A stretch of 64,000 bases of DNA from Rahnella inusitata (lineage in GTDB: Bacteria; Pseudomonadota; Gammaproteobacteria; Enterobacterales; Enterobacteriaceae), in assembly GCF_003263515.1 (NCBI RefSeq), contig NZ_JYDE01000007.1:151307-215306 (forward strand). The letters run 5' to 3'. Shown here piece by piece: positions 50,873 through 62,995 of this stretch. Each line of letters opens with the position of its first letter. Position 1 is the first letter of the stretch. The notes below the pieces were generated by a model. That model made no database searches. It had not been told where the DNA came from and was given only the letters and a program-made list of their open reading frames with translations. Both the position numbers and the translations under genes were made by a program.

Positions 50873-51222
50873 TGTTGTTTCCCCAACTTATTAAAGTAAT
50901 GTTGTGGAGCTAAAGTTTAGCGTATTGGCTTCACTTTGGCCTGAGAGATTCGCGCCTGACTATGGTTCAGGGGCTGGTTCTGATGCAACAGAAAAGAGAA
51001 AATACCGCACTCTGCGATAAAACTCTTTGCCCTAGATCTAGGCTTTTCTGTTCTCACCCCATTATGCCGTCTTTTTCCCTCATGTAACAAATCGGTAAAT
51101 CGATTCAGCGGGAGGCGGGATGAAGGCGATTAATTTCGCGCACCGAAATAATTGTCCGGTTAAATACTAAAACTGGCGGGTAAAATCAATGACAGAGTGG
51201 TGTAAAGTTTGACGTAGCCCAC
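50873..51222 (-). promoter_or_regulatory. pts operon leader and promoter region
   Basis: 350 bp without a gene between cysK and ptsH. On the minus strand TTGTTA (51085-51090) and CATAAT (51061-51066) are 18 bases apart, a fair sigma-70 promoter. A perfect CTAG-centred palindrome CCTAGATCTAGG lies at 51031-51042. Enteric pts leaders carry CRP and Mlc sites; none could be fixed with confidence. Confidence 0.45.
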
Positions 51223-51250
51223 AAAAAAGCACCCGTTAAGGTGCTTTTTT
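51223..51250 (-). terminator. Terminator after cysK
   Basis: AAAAAAGCACC (51223-51233) pairs with GGTGCTTTTTT (51240-51250); U-runs on both strands. Confidence 0.88.
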
Positions 51251-51272
51251 GAGCGCTTTTAGTGATGTAGCA

Positions 51273-52237
51273 TTATTGTTGCAATTCTTTTTCAGTGAAT
51301 AAATCAGCAAACAATGCGGTACTCAGATAGCGTTCGCCAGAGGACGGTAAAATCACGACGATGATTTTATCAGCAAATTCCGCTTCTTCGGACAATTTAA
51401 CCGCAGCGGCTACTGCGGCACCGGAAGAAATCCCGGCCAGAATCCCTTCTTCTTCCATCAGACGCGCGCCATTTGAATGGATTCATCATTTGTGATCAAC
51501 GTCACACGGTCCAGCAGTTCTAAATCAAGGTTACCCGGAATAAAGCCGGCACCGATACCCTGAATTTTATGCGGGCCCGGTTTCACTTCTTCGCCGTTCA
51601 GCGTCTGGGTGATAACAGGGGAGTCCGTCGGCTCGACGGCCACCAGCGTCACGCTGCTTTTTTTGCTTTTCAGATAACGGCCCGTCCCGGTGATGGTACC
51701 GCCGGTACCTACGCCCGCGATCAGTACGTCCACGTCACCGTCGGTGTCTTCCCAGATTTCAGGGCCGGTGGTTTGTTCATGGATGGCAGGGTTCGCCGGA
51801 TTGCTGAACTGCTGAAGAATCAAATAACGTTGCGGATCGCTGGCCTGAATTTCTTCAGCTTTGGCAATCGCGCCTTTCATGCCTTTCGCGCCTTCGGTGA
51901 GCACCAGAGTGGCGCCGAGGGCTTTGAGCAGTTTGCGGCGTTCAACGCTCATGGTTTCCGGCATGGTCAGTGTCAGCTTGTAACCACGCGCAGCAGCGAC
52001 GTACGCCAGCGCGATGCCGGTATTGCCGCTGGTCGGTTCTACCAGTTCGATATCTTTGGTCAGGATGCCGCGTTTTTCGGCATCCCAAATCATGTTGGCA
52101 CCGATACGGCACTTCACGCTGAAGCTCGGGTTACGCGACTCGACCTTAGCCAGGATGCGACCATTACCGATGCGGTTCAGGCGAACCAGTGGCGTATGGC
52201 CGATTGTTAATGAATTGTCTTCATAGATCTTGCTCAT
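51273..52237 (-). pseudogene. cysK: Cysteine synthase A, interrupted by a one-base frameshift (or sequence error)
   Basis: Two frames together give the full E. coli CysK. The first (52237 to 51458) holds the PLP lysine in [11 protein letters not shown] and the loop [11 protein letters not shown], and stops after DESIQMARV. The second (51458 to 51273) resumes at [13 protein letters not shown] and runs to the normal C-terminus with [10 protein letters not shown]. coli has ARRLMEEEG at the join; here GCGCGC-GTCTG lacks one C near 51463-51469. The stop overlaps an ATG (TGATG), so a split product is conceivable, but the downstream part holds essential cofactor contacts. Real loss or error cannot be told apart here. 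Confidence 0.85.
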
Positions 52238-52411
52238 AACCCGTCCTTTAACTGTATGAAATATCCACGGTGTGAAGCTTTCAACACTCTGAAATTAGTG
52301 GGAATCAGAAAAGCATACGCGAACGGCTTTTCCAGTGAAGTAAGCTTTTGGTATTTGGTATATCGATAGGTTATTAAGAAATAAGTTTGAGAGGCAAAAG
52401 TCAAGCTAAGC

Positions 52412-52436
52412 CAACAGCCGCATAACGCGGCTGTTG
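52412..52436 (-). terminator. Hairpin after cysZ
   Basis: CAACAGCCGC (52412-52421) pairs perfectly with GCGGCTGTTG (52427-52436), 36 bp past the cysZ stop. The U-run is poor, so termination is uncertain. Confidence 0.55.
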
Positions 52437-52471
52437 CGATAAAAATCATTAAAAACAAGTGCCTGAGGCGC

Positions 52472-53257
52472 TTATCCTCGTGTCGGGTTAATGTCCAGAT
52501 TATTTCTGACGTACAGCGAACGGTAGCGGTCGCACCACATCGCCGTTGCGCCACACACCGCCACCGGGAGGATCACCAGATTCAGCACCGGAATCATCGT
52601 AAACAGGCTGACCAGCGCGCCGAACTGCATGTTGTCGATTCGGTTTTTACCGAGTGAACGGCGCATGTCGGCAAAACTGACTTTGTGATTATCGAAAGGA
52701 TAGTCGCAGTATTGGATAACGACCATCCAGGCGCTGAACAGGAACCACAGCACCGGCGCGGCGGTTTGTCCAACCACCGGAATAAAGTACAGCGCAAACA
52801 GCACCAGCGCGCGCGGGATGTAATACGCCAGCTTTTGCCATTCGCGTTTCATGATGCGCGGCAGGTCTTTCATGATGTCCCAGATGCCGGTATCCGGCGG
52901 CGCTTTTCCGGTCAGCCGCGCTTCGAGCTGTTCTGAGAGTAAGCCGCTAAACGGGGCGGCGATCAGATTGGCAATTGTGCTGAAGAAATAGCTAAATACC
53001 AGTACCACAGAAATCACTGCGACCGGCCAGATCAGATAATCCAGCCAGCTTAGCCAGCCGGGCACGCGGCTCATCATCGCCGGGATCCATTCCCCGAGCT
53101 TAGTGAACAGCCACCAAAAGGCACCGCCCATCAGAATGACGTTAACCGCGAGGGGTAAAATCACAAAACGTCGTATCCCGGATAAGGAAATGAGCGTCCA
53201 GCCCTGTTTGAAATAATGCACGCCGTTGTGGTCTGCGGCGTTTGGCGATGAAGTCAT
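52472..53257 (-). CDS. cysZ: Sulfate transporter CysZ
   Basis: 261 residues from the ATG at 53257; a longer frame begins 20 codons earlier without homology. YYFAQGW-type start ([11 protein letters not shown]), [29 protein letters not shown] and [15 protein letters not shown] match E. coli CysZ. It is a membrane channel that takes up sulfate for cysteine synthesis. It sits next to cysK as usual. Confidence 0.94.
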   Translation of the reverse strand: MTSSPNAADHNGVHYFKQGWTLISLSGIRRFVILPLAVNVILMGGAFWWLFTKLGEWIPAMMSRVPGWLSWLDYLIWPVAVISVVLVFSYFFSTIANLIAAPFSGLLSEQLEARLTGKAPPDTGIWDIMKDLPRIMKREWQKLAYYIPRALVLFALYFIPVVGQTAAPVLWFLFSAWMVVIQYCDYPFDNHKVSFADMRRSLGKNRIDNMQFGALVSLFTMIPVLNLVILPVAVCGATAMWCDRYRSLYVRNNLDINPTRG

Positions 53258-53480
53258 AAAAGAAATTTTCTCTCTGAGTTGAATGACATGGACTATCATA
53301 TCGGTATGATTTTCCACTGGCTAGCCGCGTATTGGCTGAAAAAGCAGCAAAAAAAGGTGCAACTATGATGTTTCTTACCAGAAAGTAGTGTCCAGACTTG
53401 CACTTATCTACGTGGGCAAATAGAGTTAAACATGTATATGTTTGCCGTGGTGGCAATGAATTAGAACAACAGAGATAGCA

Positions 53481-54467
53481 ATGATGCAGGATTTGCGTCT
53501 GATATTAATCGTTGTTGGCGCGATCGCCATAATAGCGTTGTTATTGCACGGTTTGTGGACCAGCCGTAAAGAACGCTCTTCGCTGTTTCGCGATCGTCCA
53601 GCTAAACGTATGAAAAAAGAACGGGACCCGTCTCCGTCTGACGATTTTGTCGATGGAGTGGGAGAGGTGCGCGTGCGTCCTGCTCATTCTCAGGACGAGC
53701 CGACTTTTGGTCAGTACGATGAACCAGAACAGTCTGCACCGCCACGTCAGCCGCAGGCACCCCCTGCGCAGCCAGCGCCTGCTGCACGTCCGCAGCAGCC
53801 TGCTCAGCCTCAACATCATGCCGTGCAGGAAGATCCGCTGTTAAGCGGGTATTCTGCTGCTGAACCTGAAACCGGATCCCGCCGCGAACCTGCGGTTGAT
53901 TTCGCCCCTTCAGCACCAGCGAGACCGCAGACACCGGTTCCTCCGCAGGAAATTCATGCGGACGCAGCACCTGCGGCGAAAGCAGAGCCTCAAACGTCAC
54001 CGTTTGCCCCTGCTGAGCCAGACGCGCCGGCAGAAAAAGCAAAACTGAAAGAGACGGTTCTGGTTCTGCATGTCGCAGCGCATCAGGGTGGTGTGATCGG
54101 CGGTGAAGTGTTGCTTAACAGCGTGCTTCAGTCCGGCTTCCAGTTCGGTGCCATGAATATTTTCCATCGTCACGTCAGCCCTGCGGGCAGTGGCCCTGTG
54201 TTGTTTAGTCTGGCAAATATGGTCAAACCAGGTTCCTTCGACCCTGACAATATGTCCGACTTCTCTACGCCGGGGATTACGTTGTTCATGATGGTGCCTT
54301 GCTACGGCGATGCGCATCAGAACTTCAAACTGCTGTTACAGTCCGCACAACGCATTGCCGATGATGTCGGTGCAATGGTGCTCGACGATGAGCGTCGTAT
54401 GATTACGCCGCAGAAGCTCGAAACCTATAAAGCGCGGATCCGTGAGGTCCTCGAGGCGACTGCCTGA
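53481..54467 (+). CDS. zipA: Cell division protein ZipA
   Basis: 328 residues, the same length as E. coli. N-terminal membrane anchor ([20 protein letters not shown]), basic stretch, a long Pro/Gln/Ala-rich linker (about 60-185) and the C-terminal FtsZ-binding domain with [15 protein letters not shown] and [12 protein letters not shown]. It tethers FtsZ to the inner membrane. Divergent from cysZ. Confidence 0.96.
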   Translation: MMQDLRLILIVVGAIAIIALLLHGLWTSRKERSSLFRDRPAKRMKKERDPSPSDDFVDGVGEVRVRPAHSQDEPTFGQYDEPEQSAPPRQPQAPPAQPAPAARPQQPAQPQHHAVQEDPLLSGYSAAEPETGSRREPAVDFAPSAPARPQTPVPPQEIHADAAPAAKAEPQTSPFAPAEPDAPAEKAKLKETVLVLHVAAHQGGVIGGEVLLNSVLQSGFQFGAMNIFHRHVSPAGSGPVLFSLANMVKPGSFDPDNMSDFSTPGITLFMMVPCYGDAHQNFKLLLQSAQRIADDVGAMVLDDERRMITPQKLETYKARIREVLEATA

Positions 54468-54498
54468 CTCAGGCAGTTGTGACATCCCCCTTTTCAAG

Positions 54499-54521
54499 AC
54501 CCCCGCTTGCGGGGGTTTTTT
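54499..54521 (+). terminator. Terminator after zipA
   Basis: ACCCCCGC and GCGGGGGT with a short loop, followed by TTTTT; it lies just before ligA. Confidence 0.85.
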
Positions 54522-54534
54522 ATCTCCACGGTGA

Positions 54535-56559
<2,025 letters not shown>

Positions 56560-56562
56560 GCG

Positions 56563-56805
56563 ATGGAAAAAGAAGATCTGATCCAAATCGCCAACATGGT
56601 GATGCCGTTTGGCAAATATGCCGGGCGGGTGCTGATTGACCTGCCTGAAGAGTATTTGCTGTGGTTCGCCCGCAAAGACGAATTTCCGCAGGGAAAACTC
56701 GGTGAACTGATGCAACTGACGCTGACCATCAAAAGCGAAGGGCTGCAAAGTCTGATTAATCCACTGCGTCGCAACGGGCCGGGTTCAGGCGGCACTGACG
56801 ATTAA
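56563..56805 (+). CDS. ypeB: YpeB-like DUF3820 protein
   Basis: 80 residues, starting three bases after ligA, so probably co-transcribed. DLIQIANMVMPFGKYAGRV and PEEYLLWFARKDEFP match E. coli YpeB (72 residues). Small cytoplasmic protein of unknown function. Confidence 0.92.
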   Translation: MEKEDLIQIANMVMPFGKYAGRVLIDLPEEYLLWFARKDEFPQGKLGELMQLTLTIKSEGLQSLINPLRRNGPGSGGTDD

Positions 56806-56825
56806 CGTCAGACCTCATAACGAAA

Positions 56826-56852
56826 AAAGGCGCTGATGTCAGCGCCTTTCTT
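56826..56852. terminator. Bidirectional terminator between ypeB and yfeH
   Basis: AAAGGCGCTGA (56826-56836) pairs with TCAGCGCCTTT (56839-56849); A/T runs on both sides serve both convergent genes. Confidence 0.85.
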
Positions 56853-56856
56853 GTTC

Positions 56857-57849
56857 CTATGACTCTGTCACCGGCACTTTTTTCAGCGCCATGTCCTGCT
56901 GTTTCTTCTGATACCTTTTCGCCAGCACCGCGCAGGTCATCAGCTGAACCTGATGGAAGATCATCAGCGGCAGCACCATCATGCCAATCGCACTGACCGG
57001 GAACAAAATGTTGGCCATCGGAATGCCGTTCGCCAGACTTTTCTTCGAGCCGCAGAACACAATGGTGATTTCATCCGGTTTGCTGAACCCCATCCAGCGC
57101 GCCATGTATGTATTGATCACCAGAATCAGCGCCAGCAGAACCAGACTGACCACCACGATAAACAGCAGCGATCCGATGCCCACCTGATGCCAGATCCCCT
57201 GCGTGACGGCTTCGCTGAATGCCGAATACACCACCAGCAAAATGGACGTCTGGTCGGTTTTGCCGATCATTTTGCGGTGACGCTCTACAAAACCGCCAAT
57301 CAGAGGCCGCAGAAGATGCCCGGCAATAAACGGTACCAGCAGTTGCAGGACGATGTGCCCGACCTGTTCCAGACCGTTTCCGGTTGTACCCTGGACGTGC
57401 ATCAGCAGGCTGACCAGCAGAGGTGATACAAAAATCCCTAACAGGCTTGAGGCCGAGGCGCTGCACACCGCCGCCGCGACGTTCCCGCCCGCCAGCGACG
57501 TGAAGGCGATCGCCGATTGTACGGTCGCAGGCAGAATACACAGATAGACGAACCCGCTGTAAATCTGCGGGCTGACGTCCACCGGATGCCACCACTGAAA
57601 CAGCAGGCCGAGGACCGGGAACAAAATGAAGGTGCTGAACATCACCCACAGGTGCAGTCGCCAGTTATTACTGCCCTGAAAAATCGCCTCGCGGGAAAGC
57701 TTGGCGCCGTGCATAAAAAACAGCAGGCCGATGGCGAAAATGGTCAGATTGTTGAAAAACGCAACGAACATGCCGCTGGCCGGGAAAAATGTCGCCAGTA
57801 GCACGGTGGCAATCAGCGTCAGGGTGAAGCGATCGGGTAAGAAGCGCAT
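56857..57849 (-). CDS. yfeH: Bile acid:sodium symporter family protein YfeH
   Basis: 330 residues with about ten membrane segments; similar to E. coli YfeH (332) throughout. CILPATVQSAIAFTSLAGG and VFCGSKKSLANGIPMANI are the crossing-helix motifs of the SBF/ASBT family. The substrate is not known. Divergent from yfeR, whose product may regulate it. Confidence 0.92.
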   Translation of the reverse strand: MRFLPDRFTLTLIATVLLATFFPASGMFVAFFNNLTIFAIGLLFFMHGAKLSREAIFQGSNNWRLHLWVMFSTFILFPVLGLLFQWWHPVDVSPQIYSGFVYLCILPATVQSAIAFTSLAGGNVAAAVCSASASSLLGIFVSPLLVSLLMHVQGTTGNGLEQVGHIVLQLLVPFIAGHLLRPLIGGFVERHRKMIGKTDQTSILLVVYSAFSEAVTQGIWHQVGIGSLLFIVVVSLVLLALILVINTYMARWMGFSKPDEITIVFCGSKKSLANGIPMANILFPVSAIGMMVLPLMIFHQVQLMTCAVLAKRYQKKQQDMALKKVPVTES

Positions 57850-57949
57850 GGGGATATCTCATATTTATAATCTTATCGTGAGCGCTATTCTGAGCGACTG
57901 CGATACAATTAAAAAATTGATTTATTTAATCCATTGATGTGGAAAATTC

Positions 57950-58876
57950 ATGAATTATTCCCTCAGACAGCTTCGCGTGTTTGTCGCCGTTTCGCGCCAC
58001 GGCAGCTTCAGCCGGGCGGGCGAGGCCATTGGCCTGAGTCAGTCGGCGGTCAGCCACAGCATGAAAGAGCTGGAAATGGAAATGGGCGTACGGCTGCTCG
58101 ATCGCACCACGCGCGAAGTGGCACTGACCGACGCTGGACGTCGTCTGGCAAATCGCGTGGAACCGCTGCTGGATGAGTTGCACGCCATGCTGCTCGATAC
58201 CCGCAGTTTCGGTACGCAGCACAATGGCCGCGTGCGGATTGCGTCCAGCCAGACCATTTCTGCCCAACTGATGCCGCAATGCATCGCCAGCGGAGAGCGG
58301 CTTTATCCTGATATCCGCATTTTATTGCGCGATCAGGCGCAGCAGCTGGTACTCAACAGCGTGCGTAATGCCGAAGTGGATTTCGGCATTGTGATTGACC
58401 CCGGCGAAAATACCGATCTCGACTGCGAGCCGGTATTGCATGAGCCTTTTTTGCTGATGTGCCGGGAAGATCATCCGTTCGCCAGCCAGACGTCGGTGAA
58501 GTGGCAGGCGCTGAACGGTTGCCGGCTGGTATTGCAGGATTACGCATCGGGCAGCCGCATCCTGATTGATAACGCGCTGAAATCTCAGGGCGTGAAGGCA
58601 GAAATCGCCCAGGAAATCGGACATACCGCCACCTTATTTCCGATGGTGGAAGCGGGGATTGGCATCAGCGTATTTCCGGCGCTGGCGTTGCCGGTACCGC
58701 AAGGCAGCAGGCTGGCAATCAGGCCGCTGGAACCTGAAATCAACCGCGTGCTGATGCTGGCAAAGCGCAAGAACCGGTCGCTTTCGCCCGCCGCGCAGGC
58801 CATCTGGCAGGTAGTGAAAGATCAGGCGCTAATACTGAGTGAAAAACGCAGCCAGCAGGGTGTGTTCAAACCCTGA
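57950..58876 (+). CDS. yfeR: LysR-family transcriptional regulator YfeR
   Basis: 308 residues. N-terminal winged helix ([33 protein letters not shown]) and a two-lobe effector domain. Divergent from yfeH with about 100 bp between, the usual LysR arrangement, as in E. coli. YfeR has been linked to osmolarity in Salmonella; the effector is not known. Confidence 0.9.
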   Translation: MNYSLRQLRVFVAVSRHGSFSRAGEAIGLSQSAVSHSMKELEMEMGVRLLDRTTREVALTDAGRRLANRVEPLLDELHAMLLDTRSFGTQHNGRVRIASSQTISAQLMPQCIASGERLYPDIRILLRDQAQQLVLNSVRNAEVDFGIVIDPGENTDLDCEPVLHEPFLLMCREDHPFASQTSVKWQALNGCRLVLQDYASGSRILIDNALKSQGVKAEIAQEIGHTATLFPMVEAGIGISVFPALALPVPQGSRLAIRPLEPEINRVLMLAKRKNRSLSPAAQAIWQVVKDQALILSEKRSQQGVFKP

Positions 58877-58908
58877 CACCATGCCGGCTGTTTCATGCCG
58901 GACGTTGG

Positions 58909-59250
58909 TTAGACGTAAATATCAATCGCATTGGTGTCGGTCGGCTTGTTGACGCCTTCCTCTTTTTTGATGTCAGTGGCTGCTTCGGCTTTTTGCTGCT
59001 GTTCCAGCGCTTTTTCCGCCTGCTGCTGCTGAATCTGTGCGATCTGTTGTTGCAGCATTTCGATCTGTTGCTGCAACAGTTCCTGCTGTTGTTTCACGTC
59101 TTCAGAATCGCCGCCTGAGCTGCTCAGATTCTTAACCTGTTCGGTCAGTTTCTGGATCTGTTTAGTCAACTGTGCAATCTGACTGCTGCTGCCCGCATCA
59201 CTGCTTGAAGACGAACTCACTGCACTGCCGGTGGCACTGATAGTGCTCAT
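58909..59250 (-). CDS. FlxA-like coiled-coil protein
   Basis: 113 residues. Ser-rich N-terminus, then a Gln-rich coiled coil (about 25-90) with repeats such as LLQQQIEMLQQQIAQIQQQ, and a short tail ending NAIDIYV. This matches the FlxA-like family; FlxA in E. coli is controlled by the flagellar sigma factor. GAGG precedes the ATG. No enzymatic motif; low-complexity sequence limits homology claims. Confidence 0.75.
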   Translation of the reverse strand: MSTISATGSAVSSSSSSDAGSSSQIAQLTKQIQKLTEQVKNLSSSGGDSEDVKQQQELLQQQIEMLQQQIAQIQQQQAEKALEQQQKAEAATDIKKEEGVNKPTDTNAIDIYV

Positions 59251-59353
59251 AATAGCCTCGCTTAGTGTGAATAAAATTTTGCACGTAAAGGTGCTTAAGC
59301 GTTATCGGCGGCGTTTGGCCCGGCTTTATTGGTTTTGCATATTCCTTACAGTG

Positions 59354-59911
59354 TTAACGCATTTCTTGTACTTCAAGCTTTGGCCACAGCCTCAGCCAGC
59401 CTTTGGTGCTGACGCGTTCGGCAAATACCGCCGGGATAGCGTGGCGCGGATTAGGCGTGATCGTTAAGTGGAATAAACTCTCCAGTCCGAGCGGGGCGTT
59501 CAGTTCAACCTGACCGTCAGCATTCATTCGCGCGCCAATCGCCGTTTCCACTTCTACCCAGTAACTGATGGCCTGCGCGCTGGAAGCGTAAGGCGCGTGG
59601 CCGTGACGTTCATGCATACGCGCCTGATTTTTCACTGACCACGGCAGCTCAGGCGCGGCTGCGCGCAAACGCTGCTCTAAACGCTCATCCGCTTCCACTG
59701 AACGGTCCTCAGGATTGAAATACACTACGTCGATATCGTTGAGCGGCGTGACGCGCGGGTAGCCGTGCAGCCGGTCCCACACCAGATTGCGTACAAAACC
59801 CGCCGCCAGCCAGCCATCGTTCAGCCCCAGTTTTTGCACTTCCATCAGCGCCCGCACATGCAGCGGTTCTTCGCTGAGCCAGGTGATAATTTGCTGCTCC
59901 CTCTCTTTCAC
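59354..59911 (-). CDS. Nucleotidyltransferase family protein
   Basis: 185 residues from a GTG at 59911, eight bases after GGAG; an ATG at 59941 and longer frames are possible. LAAGFVRNLVWDRLHG and the acidic pair in LNDIDVVYF are the nucleotidyltransferase fold motifs (NTP_transf_6). The acceptor substrate is unknown. The 103-bp gap to the FlxA-like gene has no strong terminator. Confidence 0.82.
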   Translation of the reverse strand: MKEREQQIITWLSEEPLHVRALMEVQKLGLNDGWLAAGFVRNLVWDRLHGYPRVTPLNDIDVVYFNPEDRSVEADERLEQRLRAAAPELPWSVKNQARMHERHGHAPYASSAQAISYWVEVETAIGARMNADGQVELNAPLGLESLFHLTITPNPRHAIPAVFAERVSTKGWLRLWPKLEVQEMR

Positions 59912-60172
59912 ACGCGCTTCTCCACAGGAATGGGATCTCATTGTAGCCAAATTTGATGACAGCGCGGCAACGCACCGTTTCGGATTTTGCTGCAATCCGG
60001 ACGCGCCAAAATGAAGCAAACCGGCCAGCGGAAGCCTGTCCGGCCGCGTTAATGCTGGATCGGTTAAGTGGTACAGCCTTTGCAGGATGAATTATGCCGC
60101 AGAAAAATCGGGCAGAACGGCGGCCTTTCTCTTCCAACAAAAATTGAGTTATCACCGGGCAGGGGATCACAC

Positions 60173-61582
60173 ATGCATACCACGAAAGTCACTCCCGTTT
60201 TAAAGCGGACGCTGGGCAGTTTTAAACTGTGGGGCATTGCCGTCGGACTGGTTATTTCCGGCGAGTATTTTGGCTGGAGCTATGGTTGGGCGCAGGCCGG
60301 CACGCTGGGTTTTCTTATCACCGCGCTGGTGATTGCCGCCATGTACTGCGCCTTTATTTTCAGCTTTACCGAACTCACCACGTCGATTCCTCATGCAGGC
60401 GGTCCTTTTGCCTACGCCTATCGAGCCTTCGGGCCGACGGGGGGATTCGTCGCCGGATTCGCCACGCTGGTGGAATTTGTTTTTGCGCCACCGGCGATTG
60501 CGATGGCTATCGGTGCCTATCTCAACGTGCAGTTTCCTTCCATCGAACCGAAATGGGTAGCGGTCGGCGCGTACATTGTTTTCATGGTACTGAATATTCT
60601 CGGCGTCAGCATTGCCGCGACGTTTGAACTACTGGTGACGCTGCTGGCGATTTTTGAACTGCTGGTGTTTATGGGCGTGGTTGCACCGGGCTTCCAGATG
60701 TCGAACTTCATGCACGGCGGCTGGGCGGGCAGCGATACGTTCAGCCCGGCGGCGTTCTCCGGCATCTTTGCGGCGATCCCTTTTGCCATCTGGTTCTTCC
60801 TGGCAATCGAAGGCGCATCAATGGCCGCTGAGGAAGCCAAAGATCCGCAGCGCACCATTCCGAAAGCCTTTATCGGCGGGATCCTGACGCTCACCGTACT
60901 GGCGCTGGGCGTGATGCTGTTTGCCGGAGGTGTGGGCGACTGGACCAAATTGTCGAATATCAACGATCCGTTACCACAGGCCATGAAACTGATTGTCGGC
61001 AGCAACAGCGGCTGGCTGCATATGCTGGTGTGGCTGGGGTTATTCGGGCTCATTGCGTCTTTCCACGGCATTATCATGGGCTATTCCCGTCAGATATTTG
61101 CGCTGGCGCGCGCCGGGTATCTGCCCAAACGGCTGGCGACGGTGAATGCACGTTTCCAGACTCCGCATCTGGGCATTATCGCCGGTGGCGTGGTAGGGAT
61201 TGCGGCCATTTTCTCGGATTCGCTGATTGTGATTGGCGGGCAGCCGCTGACCGCGAATATCGTGACCATGTCGGTGTTTGGTGCGATTGTGATGTACATC
61301 ATTTCGATGGCTGCGCTGTTCAAACTGCGGCGCAGCGAGCCGAACCTGATCCGGCCATTCCGCGCGCCGCTCTATCCTTTTGCACCGGCGCTGGCTCTGG
61401 TGTTGGCGGTGGTGTGTCTGGGGGCTATGATCTATTACAACACTCTGCTGTTTTTGATCTTCGCCGCCATGATGTTGCTGGCCTACGCCTGGTTCCTGCT
61501 GACACATCAGGCGCGCACGGACGCGGCGGAAGACCCGCAGTTACGTGGATTGCGACCGGCATCTGCCAAAATCGGCAAATAA
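60173..61582 (+). CDS. eat: Ethanolamine permease
   Basis: 469 residues from the ATG at 60173 with AGGGGATC upstream; the longer frame has no homology. Twelve membrane segments of the APC superfamily, with LWGIAVGLVISGEYFGWSY and FTELTTSIPHAGGP. It sits before eutB and eutC, which sets its substrate as ethanolamine. Confidence 0.9.
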   Translation: MHTTKVTPVLKRTLGSFKLWGIAVGLVISGEYFGWSYGWAQAGTLGFLITALVIAAMYCAFIFSFTELTTSIPHAGGPFAYAYRAFGPTGGFVAGFATLVEFVFAPPAIAMAIGAYLNVQFPSIEPKWVAVGAYIVFMVLNILGVSIAATFELLVTLLAIFELLVFMGVVAPGFQMSNFMHGGWAGSDTFSPAAFSGIFAAIPFAIWFFLAIEGASMAAEEAKDPQRTIPKAFIGGILTLTVLALGVMLFAGGVGDWTKLSNINDPLPQAMKLIVGSNSGWLHMLVWLGLFGLIASFHGIIMGYSRQIFALARAGYLPKRLATVNARFQTPHLGIIAGGVVGIAAIFSDSLIVIGGQPLTANIVTMSVFGAIVMYIISMAALFKLRRSEPNLIRPFRAPLYPFAPALALVLAVVCLGAMIYYNTLLFLIFAAMMLLAYAWFLLTHQARTDAAEDPQLRGLRPASAKIGK

Positions 61583-61603
61583 CCCGATTCGCTAAGGAGC
61601 GTT

Positions 61604-62986
61604 ATGTTTCAGACCACATTGAGCCATCGCAGCTACCGGTTTAAAGATTTACGCGAGCTGATGGCAAAAGCGTCTCCCGCGAGGTCGGGGGATTATCTTG
61701 CTGAAGTGGCGGCGACCAGCGCGGAAGAGCGGATGGCGGCAAAAATGGCGCTGGCCGACGTCCCGCTGAAAACCTTCCTGCAACAGTTGCTGGTGCCGTA
61801 TGAAGATGATGAAGTCACGCGGCTGATTATCGATACCCACGACGTCACGGCGTTTGCCGCGATTTCACATCTCACCGTGGGAGATTTTCGCGACTGGCTA
61901 CTGAGCGAAAAAACCGACAGCGCCGTGCTTGCGGCGGTTGCGTGGGGGATTACTCCGGAAATGGCGGCGGCGGTCAGTAAGCTGATGCGCAATCAGGATC
62001 TGATTCTGGTCGCTAAAAAATGCCGGGTGATCACTAAATTTCGCAATACCATCGGGTTGCCGGGGCACATGAGCGTGCGTCTGCAACCGAATCATCCGAC
62101 TGACAATTTGCAGGGCATCGCCGCCAGTATGCTCGACGGGCTACTTTATGGCTCAGGCGATGCGGTCATCGGCATCAATCCGGCCAGCGACAGCCTGCCG
62201 CTGCTGGAAAATCTCAATTACATGCTCGATGACATTATCACGCGCTTTGAAATTCCCACGCAGTCCTGCGTGCTGACTCACGTCACCAACACCATCAAAT
62301 TGGTGGAACGCGGTGCGCCGGTCGATCTGGTGTTTCAGTCGATTGCAGGAACGGAGGCCGCCAATAGCGGGTTCGGCATCAATCTTGCGCTGCTCGAAGA
62401 GGCGCAACAGGCGGCGCTGAGCCTGAAACGCGGGACGCTTGGCGATAACGTGATGTATTTCGAAACCGGGCAGGGGAGCTGTCTGTCTGCCAATGCGCAT
62501 TTCGGTGTCGATCAGCAAACCTGTGAAGCGCGGGCTTACGCCATCGCCCGACGATTCTCGCCGTTGCTGATCAATACGGTGGTCGGCTTTATCGGGCCGG
62601 AATATCTCTATGACGGCAAGCAAATCATCCGCGCCGGGCTGGAGGACCATTTCTGCGGAAAACTGCTGGGCGTGCCGCTGGGCTGCGATGTGTGCTACAC
62701 CAACCATGCCGAAGCCGATCAGGATGATATGGATACGCTGCTGACGCTGCTGGGCACCGCCGGGCTGACGTTCCTGATTGGTGTGCCGGGCGCGGATGAC
62801 ATCATGCTGAACTATCAGAGCACGTCGTTCCACGACGCGTTGTATATCCGTGAGTTGCTGGGGCTTAAACACGCGCCGGAATTTGCCGTCTGGCTGGAGA
62901 AAATGAAGATTATTGATCCGCAGGGTGCTTTGCAAGATACCCGCGCGTCACATCCGTTACTGCGCCAGTTGCCGCAACTAAGCTGA
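61604..62986 (+). CDS. eutB: Ethanolamine ammonia-lyase large subunit
   Basis: 460 residues (453 in E. coli). The adenosylcobalamin enzyme converts ethanolamine to acetaldehyde and ammonia. FRNTIGLPGHMSVRLQPNHP, ILDDIITRFEIPTQSCVLTH-type segment, GFIGPEYLYDG and GCDVCYTNHAEADQDDM are conserved barrel segments. AAGGAG precedes the ATG. Lies 21 bp after eat. Confidence 0.95.
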   Translation: MFQTTLSHRSYRFKDLRELMAKASPARSGDYLAEVAATSAEERMAAKMALADVPLKTFLQQLLVPYEDDEVTRLIIDTHDVTAFAAISHLTVGDFRDWLLSEKTDSAVLAAVAWGITPEMAAAVSKLMRNQDLILVAKKCRVITKFRNTIGLPGHMSVRLQPNHPTDNLQGIAASMLDGLLYGSGDAVIGINPASDSLPLLENLNYMLDDIITRFEIPTQSCVLTHVTNTIKLVERGAPVDLVFQSIAGTEAANSGFGINLALLEEAQQAALSLKRGTLGDNVMYFETGQGSCLSANAHFGVDQQTCEARAYAIARRFSPLLINTVVGFIGPEYLYDGKQIIRAGLEDHFCGKLLGVPLGCDVCYTNHAEADQDDMDTLLTLLGTAGLTFLIGVPGADDIMLNYQSTSFHDALYIRELLGLKHAPEFAVWLEKMKIIDPQGALQDTRASHPLLRQLPQLS

Positions 62987-62995
62987 GGAAAGCCT

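Noticed and set aside
51273..51458. Short 61-codon ORF as an independent gene
   Set aside because: It is the C-terminal end of CysK after a frameshift.
62153..62935. 260-codon minus-strand frame opposite eutB
   Set aside because: Shadow frame; eutB motifs lie on the plus strand.
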